Of a stretch of DNA of 64,000 nucleotides, positions 54,283 to 64,000 are shown piece by piece. Source of the DNA: Jackrogersella multiformis (Eukaryota; Ascomycota; Sordariomycetes; Xylariales; Hypoxylaceae); assembly GCA_902806575.1 (NCBI GenBank), contig CADCXD010000018.1:1674001-1738000 (forward strand), given 5' to 3'. Each line of letters opens with the position of its first letter. Within the stretch, counting starts at the first letter, position 1. The notes under the pieces are model-generated. The model was not told where the DNA came from, searched no databases, and saw nothing but the letters and a program-made list of their open reading frames with translations. The position numbers and the translations under genes are program-made.

Positions 54283-57200
54283 TCAATGATCGTGTCGCAC
54301 CTCGCTTTGCTCGCCCTTGTCCACGACAGCTGCTTGCTTATCCTCGGCCGGATCTTGTTGCGTTCCACTTGGCCCTGCGGCTCCTTGCCCAACTGTAGGG
54401 CTCGTTATACTATTTGTCTCACTGGCCAGCGCGCTACCCTTCCCAGTACCGCTTCCACCACCAGCAAACGGCAGGGCTTTCTTAGAGCCCGAACTACTAC
54501 GTCTGCTCTCAAGACTCCTGCTGAGGGTTCTGCTAACACCCTCGATTCCGCCGTTAGGGCCGAGCTTAGATTTTCCCTTGCTCGGGCGTCCATGTTGGTG
54601 CATGTCGGCGACAACTGCAACGTTATTTGCAGCGACTGTAGACTTGCCAAGCCCGGGCGTCGAAGGGGCACCTGGTTTATCCTCGTGCGCGTCAATGAGC
54701 CACCAGCGCAGGCCGTCGGACAGGTCGAATGGATTGTCATTTTCGTCGCCTGTATTCACCGAGTCCGTTTCCCCTTCTGATGGAAGGGCTGCTGTAGACT
54801 GTAAGCTCTTGGATAAGTCGACAACGCGCTCCTGAACACGCGTTATGCGAGCCACAAGCCATTCACGGCTACGCAAGCGATGGCCCTCTTGCTCGCGTAG
54901 GAAGAAATGAGGACATCCAACGTTGAAGGCAGCCCAGGCACCCGTCGTTTGGTTTCGGGTGGGGAGAAACAAGGCCAGGTCACCCTCCTTGAACTGTCTG
55001 AAGGCAATCTTGTCGCGAGCCTCCTTGGCGAGATCATGGGCCCGCTCCCGGTAGTTGCGGGCGTCTCGCGTCATCTTTCGAGCTGTGTGCTCGACTTCTT
55101 TGACGCGGCGGTACATGGCTTCGGAAAATGCGTCAATGTCGAAGTTGCCCGGGCCTGCTATAAAGGCTTGGTACTGTTCGTCTTCTGTAGTCGAATCCTC
55201 GGCGTTCATCCAGTAGAGTAACTTGAGGTCAGCACTATCAGCGAGAGGATTGCTTGATAATAAGACAGATCGTCGTATAGAACTTCCGGGGTCCGATGAA
55301 TCGTTGGGGTTCTGGGAAGTACGTTCGGACCGTGGGATTTTTTGGATGGCCATCGATCCGTCCTTGCGTGTTACGGAGAAACCGAGACGTTCGAGAAGTC
55401 TACAGAGCCTTTCGTTTTGGGTGTATAGTCGCTGGGTCAGGTCTTTGGTACGGATGTTACGCATCTCGGATCGGCCGTTGAGGTCTTCCAGCATGGAATC
55501 GGAAGACTGCAGTTTCTCCTGGAACATTCGGACCTCCTCTTCGAGGCTGCCCACTTGGGATTGCTTCGATGCTAGCTGTTCGGTCAGCTCTGCAACTCGT
55601 TTCTCCTCGTCTTCTAGTTGCTTCCGCAAGGTCTCTGATCCCGTGACGCCTTCGGTCATCTTGACTCTGAGCTGGTTGAGTTGCTCTCTTGCATCGTTCG
55701 CCTCCATTTCAAGGGTGGCACATCTTGTTTTCTCCTCCTTTAGGGTCTCGCGCAAGTGTACCGCGCCCATTTCTTCGTTAGAAAGCTTCTCTTTCGTAAC
55801 GTGCAGCTCCGACCTGACCTCTCTAACGGTACCCCGAGTAAGCTCAAGATCAGTTTTTATTAAAGACAAGTCTTGCTCGAGGGACCTGAATTTGGCCAGA
55901 AAGTCGTTGGATTTGGTCGCGACAGCATCCATGAGATCCGTGAAATCTTGAGGAGGTTCCTCCTTTGGCGATAACTGGCCATGGAGTTCCCTAAGCGAGT
56001 GAGCATGCGTCTCTATGTTTTCATAGGAGCTTTCAGCTCGTCTGTTCAGCTCCTTGATTTTCTCGCGCGCCTCTTTCAGTTCCCTTTCAAGAGAAACATT
56101 GCGCTCTCTCTGCACACGGGCCTCGTTACGTAAAAACTCGACTTGACCCTGAGTCTTCAAAGTATCGTCCTTCTTCTCCTTAGTCAGACGCTCGACATCG
56201 GCCTCGAGAGAATGGAGCTTCTCATCGTATGTGACCCTCTCGTTTTCTCTGGATTCGCCGAAGTGCTCGATTTCGTCTTCGGTCTCCTCAAGGCGAGCTC
56301 TCAGCATCCTAATTTCATCCTCTAGTGACTTCCGTTCGTCGATGAACTCTCTTTTTAAGGCCTCCATATTTCCTAGAAGGTCTTGTTTCGTTTCGTTGAC
56401 CTCCTCTATACGACCCTTCATGTGTTCAGCGTGCGTATTAGCTTCTTTCTCTAAAATAGCAGATCGTTCCCTCTGAGCATTCAGATCTCCTTCTAGCTGC
56501 GCAATGCGATGGTAGAGAACTTCATTGCTCTCTAACGCTATTGATCTCCGACGATCGTCGGATACGCGTGGCGTCTTAACAGAACCGGTGGAATCGTTCT
56601 GTTGTGGCTGGAAGAGGTTTCCTAAGGGTGACGGTCTCGATGCTTGAGATTGGCGGTGCAAAAGATCTTCGAGCCGACGGACTCGACTCTCCGCAGTCCT
56701 CAGCTTTCCTTCTAGCTTAGACTTATCGCCCTGTAGACTCCGGAGTAGGTCATCGTCCCCGCGAATAAGTAAACCGCTTCTTCCAAGTGCTGCCTCGTGG
56801 ACGCTGCCATTCTTGAAGGCCTTCAGTCGCTTCGACTGCTGCTTAGTTGGATTGGCGAGATCGTTCATCAGCTTGGTGATGTCGCCCAGAACACCTGCGT
56901 CTGCATCATGACGCCTTAGAGTCGTCAAGAAGTCGTCAAGCTCTTGCTTTGTCATCTGAGGCCAAGACTCGTCGTCACCACGAAGGTTGACCTCGAAGCC
57001 GAGGACGCTGCTCTCAGACTTTTCAGGACCATATGTGCTACCAACCATTTTATGCCACTTCCGGCGCCTCTTTAATTCCTCGTCCTGGAAAACAGCCATC
57101 TCGTTGAGCAGCGTTGAGGAATCGACTTTTACCTTTTCTGACCATTCCTTCCGTCGAATGGCCTCGGCGGCGAAAGATGCATACATGTAAGGGAGCTGTT

Positions 57201-58578
57201 GAATAAGACGTAGATAGTCAAAGGTAGTCATTTCCTCCTCCGCTTGGTTGATTGCATTTATCTGAGTCTTGACACTATGATGCAGAGTAGTTATCTCAGC
57301 AATTCTTCGCATGAAGACAAGGGACTCGGCAGCAATCTCGTTGCGTGCCTGGGTAGCATAACGAATCATTTCATCCATCTCAGAGGCGCGATTTTGAATA
57401 CTTGGCAAAAGTTGTTTTGTATGATTAACAGCGGTTTTGGAAGCCTGCGGGACGTCTTTCGTTTGGTTGATATACGACAGGGTGGTTTGGTAGTCCGTAT
57501 CGACTTTTCTTGCAACAGCCTCGATGTCTTCCAACAGTAGACCACAGTCGGCGCTGTGCTGCATCACCGAGCGATCTATGAGCTTATTAAATTCCTGGAA
57601 CAACTCCTCGCTGCCACTAAACATCTTTTCCACGACCTTGTCCAGATCGGTGATTTTGCCATTGAACTTTCGCAAGGACGTGGCTGCGAGCTTGCCGGCT
57701 TTGCGCGTCGGTTCGGGATCGATGAGATCCTCTAATGTTGCTTGGCGAGGCCTCCGAACTTCTTGACCCGTCATAAAACGTACCATAGCTGGGGAAATGG
57801 CGATAGTTCGTGCTAATTCAAGATAGTGCTCCCAGTTGGCAGCCAAGCTGGCGTATTCATCCTGAGTGGGTGTTGCCCATTTCTTCAGCTCGGTGTGTTT
57901 TGGGTATATTGGTTTAACGGCGGTGTCAAGATTTGCTACTGCAGCGTCGAGGCATTTCAGCATAACGTCTATCTCGCCATACCGTTCTTGCGCCACATCA
58001 GCCATGCCACGGCAGTCTTCCACCGCCTTCAAGGCCCAGTCGCGACGCCTCTTGAATAGATCCTGCCATGATTGTAAAGAGTGTGTGTTTTCGATCGAGT
58101 TCGGAGGTATAGATATGATATATCGCTTGGGTATAGGTAGTTCGGAGATAAGGGTGTTGGAGGCGCCGGGGGAGGAAGCTTGAGTTATCCGAATATCATA
58201 TATGTATACTTCTCTCTAATAAATATGAAAAATTAGAATCAAACTCAGGACATATATATAAGGTATATAAACGATAGCCGGGGAGGCGAGAAGCAGGACA
58301 AACCTCGGATTGAATAGTTTGGATCTTGACCGTCTTCCCTTGCGACGTAAGAGCAACGATATTCTGGACGGGTATGGAGCTCTGGCGGCCTACCCATCCT
58401 TTGAAATCATCTAGGCTGTAAGAAATAGTATCTGTTAGTCACAACATGCAGACTCGGTAATACGCATATACTGAAGTCAAAGATATAACCAGCTGAAGAC
58501 GTACGATGAGAACTGAGAAATATCGACCTGCAGGCGCTGGCCCGTGTGGGCGATCAACACCTGCGTCTGCGTCGCCAT
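54283..58578 (-). CDS. ATG11: Autophagy-related protein 11
   Basis: Three exons, 58578-58505, 58415-58304 and 58215-54283, give 1372 residues. The ubiquitin-like head is MATQTQVLIAHTGQRLQVDI, then SSLDDFKGWVGRQSSIPVQN; it is followed by the FIP200/ATG17-like helical region (about 100-450), long coiled coils (about 560-1010, for example LEDEIRMLRARLEETEDEIE) and the C-terminal ATG11/claw domain (about 1130-1260: FKEGDLALFLPTRNQTTGAW, then AAFNVGCPHFFLREQEGHRL). In selective autophagy (mitophagy, pexophagy, Cvt) this scaffold binds cargo receptors through the claw domain and activates ATG1. The tail is Ser/Gly-rich and variable. The gene is divergent from CENP-H across 0.8 kb and convergent with bL9m. 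It is intact. Confidence 0.92.
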
Positions 58579-59376
58579 GATATGTACAGTCCATCCCCTG
58601 AGAGAATGGAAGAGGATGATGTGGCGATAGGAATAGTCTGAGCGAGAGATTTCGTGAGGGCGGGAGGATATCGAGGGTACGATGAGCTGCTGGAAGTAGG
58701 TAATGCAGTTGGTAAGAAGAATAGAAGCTCTCTATCTCTATCGGAGCTCAAAATATGTCAGCTGGCGGGCAGTCAGGCGCCGCTTCCACTTCCACACAGG
58801 GATCCTTCCAATTTCTATGGTTTCGTCACGGCAGGCCCACAAGCTAGGTGACGAGTTAAATAAAGCTTAGACCACTTGAAGAAATATGGGGGTCCGGTAA
58901 GCTTATCGAATAATAATAATATCCACTTCGTCTCCGGTGATAAAGAAGAATCAACGTATGAAGGTACCTAGACTAACGAAATGAACTTCTATAAGTTTTT
59001 AAAGTCTTAATATTAAAGGAAATTATTTACATACCTTAGGTAAGTACATATAATAAAATAAGGTTGGCTTTATTCAGTCAAAAGACCCTTAACTACATAA
59101 TATCGGTATTTAATCGTTTATTCCAGGTGCTTCCTGTCCAGGTGTGTTGTGAGCCACAATCGAAAGCCACAATCGAGAGTAAAGCCACACCCATTAAACG
59201 CGATACACTTAAGAGCCCTCGATAGATCCCGCAGATGCAACAAAGAGGATATTCACAGTAGGTCCTATCCTAGGTAGGTCCTAGATAAAGGTGATTTTTC
59301 AACTTGTGAATTCCCTCATTTAGATTCTCTTTGTAATTCATATATTAATTTTTTTAATTCATTCATTACCGCAATA
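58579..59376. promoter_or_regulatory. Intergenic region between divergent ATG11 and CENP-H genes
   Basis: This 798 bp interval should contain both promoters. It includes a TATATAATAAAATAAGG stretch near 59047-59063 and T-rich DNA just before the CENP-H start. No specific regulator site can be named. Confidence 0.4.
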
Positions 59377-60191
59377 ATGGCGGATGGAACTACGGATATC
59401 CCTACACCACTCCTATTATCCGACGATGAGAGACGAATCTTAGAATTACACGATCGCCTTCAGCAACTCCAATTAGAAATCGCATTGTTGACAGCTCAGA
59501 AAGATCATGATCGAAGTTAGTGGTTATCATTAATCTGGCTGAATTGTTTATTCTTCTAACAACTACTCCTAGATACAAGTCCACCAATAGACGATGGAGA
59601 CGTAGAAGCTGCTCAAAAAGCCCTTCTTGATTCGAGATCCAGATACGTCCTGCGCAATCAGGTAGTAGAGAGTGTTGTAGCCGCCAATCCGATTCTACAG
59701 GCGGCCCATAACGGGACGAAAGCATCTCCCATAGAAAGGTAAACTTTGCAAACTTGATTCACTCAGCTCTTTTATCACCTCTAACCACCTGGCCCTGCTT
59801 CTGTAGAGATTTGCTTCCCGTCTTGGAACAGCGCGACCAATCGTCTTCGACGCTGGCGCACCAGTCCACCGAGCTACGAGCGCTGCTTGACGAGATTACA
59901 GGGGTGGAAAGCCAGAGCTTGCGCCTCGGCCGCGAAAACGTGGATCTGGCGTCTAAGCTACTCGATCTCGCCGAGCAGACGGATCGGTCCAGGACGGAGG
60001 CCGTCAGCACGGACCCGGAACTGGCGGCCGAGATCTCACACCTGGAAGACAAGGTCAAGTTAAGCAGGCAGCGGTGGCGGGTCTTGAAAGGCACTGCGAG
60101 CGCTGTGGTTGCCGGCAGTGGAGTCGACTGGTCTAGGGATGCCGAGCTAAGGGATATTGTGCTCGATCCCGAAAACGATGAAGAAGTGTGA
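59377..60191 (+). CDS. Inner kinetochore protein CENP-H (Fta3/Mcm16)
   Basis: Three exons, 59377-59515, 59573-59738 and 59807-60191, give 229 residues with exact phase matches. The protein is largely coiled coil: DERRILELHDRLQQLQLEIA near residue 16, then LAHQSTELRALLDEITGVES and VDLASKLLDLAEQTDRSR, and EISHLEDKVKLSRQRWRVLK. It ends with VAGSGVDWSRDAELRDIVLD, which matches the C-terminal signature of CENP-H (Fta3 in fission yeast, Mcm16 in budding yeast), a subunit of the CCAN that links centromeric chromatin to the outer kinetochore. CENP-K-type proteins are the main alternative. The acidic tail DPENDEEV ends the protein. Confidence 0.8.
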
Positions 60192-63100
60192 TGGGGAGAG
60201 GATGATCAAGAATTCGAGATGGAGTACCAAGGCTTGTTTGATGATACCCATGATGAGCAATAACATCATTAGTATTGGACACCATTCTCACATTCGCGCA
60301 ATGTAGGACTCATCACATGCTAAGCACATACATGCTTCACCTATGATACATTACCTGCCCTATCATTTTCCCGTATCGCCCTTATCTAGACCCGGACTGG
60401 CGGCGATGGAGATCTTCAACACATACGCTGCTGCATCCGTTCCTGATCGATAGGGCTTAGCGCGGGCCAGTCTTGGTCGAAGCTGGTATAAGTCACGTGG
60501 AAATGCATCTATTTCGGGATTTTACCTACATTGCCTAGGTAGTAAAGGCAGTGTGAGTGTGTATCTCATGCAGGCCTCGCGCATTGATATGAATGGTGTG
60601 GAGGGGTGGTGAGTTCCTCGTCAAAGTTGCTACTGCATAGACGTGCTCCGGTGAAAGGCCGCAGGAGTGGTCGTGCAAAACAAACCATGCCTTTAAAAGG
60701 TCATCATCTGGATCATCAAGCGTTTATATATATCACACGCGATGCGAATCGATGTAAACAAAACGGCGCGAAAATCATCAGGCTTGTGCTTATGCAATAA
60801 CTTGTGTGTAAGTAGATAATTAGTTGTATTTAGACTCTAATAAAACTAGAGCTACTTAGCTAAAGTAAAGTCTTTTTGTCTTTAACTTTGCCGAAATCAA
60901 GGCTGCTGTTTTTGCATCATGGTGTGTTCGATAGTGGATAAAACTCGAAGAGGTCATCATCGTTACGCTAACGAAGATACCTCATACTGTAATCAATGTG
61001 GAAAGCGGGCTGCGAGAGGACAGTGTATTATGCACATGGGACCCAATGAATTTTCGTGAGTCTCTTTTTGGTGTAGCGTAAGGTTGTATGGTCCCTCTGT
61101 GCAATGGGATGTACCCGCCGTCTAAATACATATAGGTATATATGTGGTAGTACCTGGAGGCCTGGATACCTGGCAGCCTGGCAGATTTTCCGCTTCGATG
61201 GTTTTGGCCTAGCAAAGACATCCGATGCCTCATATTGGAACTAGGAATGAGAGACAACGTTCCGGCTCGTCACCGATAAAGCAGCATGGTAGACGGATCT
61301 GGGCATGATCAATGTTCCAAGCGCTAGAAACCTGTGCAATCCTAATCAGAATGGCGTGGAGCCATCCATACCATAGATAGTACCTACCTAGGTACCTACC
61401 TAGTGTAGGTAGTGTAGTAGGTAGGTAGGAGGCCCAGTACCATAGTACGTACAGATCACATCAAGAGCTGATGGGATGTTGGAGCAATGTCATGCGGGAG
61501 ATCCTATCATGAGGGAAGCATAACGAAATCCTCATGACTTACCGGCCCTTTTTTCCTTTTTTCCTGCCTGTTCTTCTCCCTCTTCCTGTGCCATCTCACT
61601 CTATCCCTGGATGTTTATCTAGGAGTACCCCTATTCCTTACCTACATATATATGTACCTAGGTAGGTATGTATACCATATTGTAACGGGCCTTCAGTTAG
61701 GTATTGCAAATATTTGCCCATATGCGCCTCGATAATATGGTGTTACAATTCCAAACCCGTGCGACAGGCTTGCATTGCTCAAATTGCTACAATATAAGGG
61801 GGGATAGATCTCTTGGGGGATGCGCAAGCTTCGAGCAGGCTGGTCTACGGGACTCTGCGGAGTGGTGTTACGCCAGTGCAACAACCAGGATAGCTGCAAA
61901 TGCAAATTGTCGAGGTTACCTATTGGTCGACGGAACAGCTGCCTTGATATTTGCTTGTGTAGTAGACGTACTTTGTTTGGGAAACCCCTTAACTAGGTAG
62001 TTACTTACCCTTACTTATCCATCAGTAATATCGTATAGGTACCTACGTAGGTAGGTATGGATGGATTACCTAAGTAGCTGCTAAGGGGAGGTAGTTTTGC
62101 GCAATCTGCATTCATCTTATGATAATGAGTGTCGGTCATAAGATAATATCCAATAGTAACCTGGTAGGCTGGTATCGTAATCGTTTAAGGGAAAGGCAGA
62201 ACAAACAATATAATGCAGGCCTATTGGATCTAGATCACCCACAGAGCTCTATGAAATCTTGTGTTGAAGCATTTAGCAAGACGAATAAGATGGCAAGCTA
62301 AAGTCCTGTAATTAAACGAGATCTTCCTGTGAGTAAGTAGCTTGGTCGACGAGTGCTGAGTGGCTATTAAAGCTATGCGATGCTTAACTTTGTCTGGGGT
62401 GGGATGCGAAAGGGGATGCGAAAGAAAGGAGAGAGGAAGAGAAACTGACTACAGCAAAGGAAGAGGGGGAGTGTGAGACTCCCATAACCGCAGCTAGAAA
62501 ATTTGTGTGGTTGTAATCAGCTGCAAAAGACCAGACCAGGCAAAGACCAGAAAAAAATAAAAATAATTCATCCACCAGGGAGTCCAAGCCTTGAATGGCA
62601 TGGACAATGTACATACACTGGCGCTAATAAGAGACTACAAAGGTACTTACAACTTGTACGTCTACATAGCAGGTATTGTGTACCTTCAATGTTGGTAACT
62701 AACCTTTGTTTTTAAACTCTGCTTTTTGTACTATTAGTCGGTACTATTAGTACAGTTTGTAAGATGTCTCCCTCCTTTTTACCCACCCCTTCTACCGTAC
62801 AAAGTACCAAGTAGACCTCATTGATGATTAAATGACATCCATTAGCTCCTAGTGCCTGCATGCTGATCTTTTCTCTCACGAGAGGAAGTAAGAGTGCAGT
62901 TAAGATTCCAGGAAGTGGAAATGGTAACAGATATACATTTTGAGCAATTGCAATTGTACAGTTCGACTGTTAGTAAAACCTTGACTGACAACTCGCATGT
63001 TTACCTAGTGTAGGTATGGCTATTCCAGGACTGGATGGAGTAAGAAAAGTCCCGAAGCATTGACCAAAATAAAGAAAAAATAAATCAACCAAAATAAAAG

Positions 63101-64000
63101 AGAGAGAATCAATGAAGCCACTTACCTTACTACTCAGGTATGTGTACACAGTATCAGAGGTTGGGCTATGACTTAGTATTGGCATGTTATGATGTACTTG
63201 ATGTATTCCCCCTTTTGTTTAGTCTAGGTATTGCAGGTGATGTTTCTATTCCGGTCATGTCGGAGAAACTGCAACCATTTCCGCGTTTCTTTCATTGAAA
63301 CCCATGGATGTTAAGAGAGGGAGGGACAACGGGGACGGGGACGGGGACGGGGATGGGAAGACAGGAAAGGAATTTATGAGTGACACTACCTCGTGTACTA
63401 TGTAGGTATTGTACTTTCCTATGTAAAATGGGTGTGGGGTTACCTAGCGTTGCAAGAAAGGGTTAAGACTGGTGGTGATTGAATGATTGACCAAGTAAAT
63501 CGACCAAGGAAAGTGGGAAGAGTGATACAGTAATAACAAAGCGACATGGCATGCCTTCCTCCAAAAACATGTAGGTAGGTACCTGCTAGGTAATGTACGT
63601 ACTACCTCTACCTATGATAGGTACTTAGGTAGTCTGTACAGTGGATGGGACACTGTGAATCCGAGGTCACCTCCTTCCTTGTATTGTTGCTGATTGCAAC
63701 TTCTAGGACTACAAGGACTACAAGGAGTAAAGTACCTTTCCCACCAAACATTAGTGTCAATGGTACATTCCGTACCCAGCCAACCCCAACCTTAGACAGG
63801 CAAGCCCACACACAAAAGTTTCGTTGACCAGCGAACACCAGTGGTCGCTTCTTGGAGTTTCGCTTGGTTAACCCCCTAGCAAAGGCCGTAGCAAAGTACC
63901 GTCTACAGCCAAAAAAATCAATAAAAAATCAATCGGTCACTGTGAAGGTAAGAGAGGTAGGCACGGTACCTAGGTAGGTAGGCACGGTCTGTAGCCCGCT
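60192..64000. other. Gene-free right end of the window
   Basis: About 3.8 kb in which I find no supportable gene on either strand. It contains CCTAGG/GGTACC word clusters (about 61380-61432, 61645-61670, 62035-62060, 63570-63635, 63965-63985), a short GGGATGCGAAAG duplication at 62401-62424, and a GGGGAC hexamer repeat at 63331-63357. Small frames such as 61704-62000 and 62119-62301 have no protein character. Confidence 0.5.
63331..63357 (+). repeat. (GGGGAC)n tandem repeat, possible G-quadruplex
   Basis: Four GGGG runs spaced by AC or AT, followed by a GGG run. Four closely spaced G4 runs satisfy the standard G-quadruplex pattern on the plus strand. No gene lies next to it. Confidence 0.7.

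Noticed and set aside
60192..64000. Several small frames of 60-98 codons on both strands
   Set aside because: They show no protein-like composition, conserved motif or plausible exon linkage.

Overview
The window is nuclear DNA of a filamentous ascomycete, most likely a Sordariomycete; Xylariales or a relative is a guess from the style of the intergenic DNA. The evidence is genes with short GT-AG introns (about 50-150 bp), fungal families (ATG11, DEF1, CENP-H/Fta3, Ubp16-type ubiquitin protease, mitochondrial bL9m, a secreted cellobiose-dehydrogenase-like flavoenzyme, a proteinase-K-type subtilase, F-box proteins, an OTT_1508-like deaminase), one AT-saturated retrotransposon with the look of repeat-induced point mutation (RIP), and intergenic DNA full of a short palindromic word built from CCTAGG, GGTACC and TAGGTA.

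Left part (1-29.4 kb): a PLAC8 protein (1.1-1.8 kb, +), a small hypothetical gene (2.6-3.0 kb, -), two divergent F-box genes (3.3-4.9 kb, - and 5.6-6.5 kb, +), an EF1B-gamma-like GST (7.7-8.4 kb, +), a D-2-hydroxyacid dehydrogenase with a mitochondrial-type leader (9.0-10.3 kb, +), a secreted subtilase (10.8-12.3 kb, +), DEF1 (12.9-16.0 kb, -) with two apparent compensating one-base frameshifts, a conserved-looking hypothetical gene (18.3-19.6 kb, +), a membrane kelch protein (20.1-22.8 kb, -), a third F-box gene (24.4-25.8 kb, +), a Ser/Thr-rich surface protein (26.2-27.0 kb, +) and an OTT_1508-like deaminase (27.8-29.4 kb, -).

Middle (29.56-36.36 kb): a complete but dead Ty3/gypsy-type LTR retrotransposon on the minus strand. 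It has two LTRs of about 314 bp, flanking GACG target-site copies, and an interior turned almost entirely to A/T. The outer halves of the LTRs are much less mutated than the inner halves. It starts 154 bp from the start codon of the deaminase gene. A gene-poor stretch follows to 40 kb and holds one decayed gene.

Right part (40-64 kb): a membrane-anchored Ubp16-type deubiquitinase with an in-frame TAG followed by 120 more open codons, a succinate-semialdehyde dehydrogenase with eight exons and one GC-AG intron, a secreted AA3_1 flavodehydrogenase without the haem domain, a decayed small gene, a small secreted SnoaL/NTF2-like protein, mitochondrial ribosomal bL9m, ATG11 and CENP-H. The last 3.8 kb appears to carry no gene.

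Most genes are unrelated housekeeping or accessory genes; I see no biosynthetic cluster. Exon borders were placed by hand from splice consensus, reading-frame phase and family expectation. The points most worth a second look are the deaminase beside the RIP-inactivated element, the DEF1 frameshift pair, the open frame behind the Ubp16 stop, and the two decayed genes.
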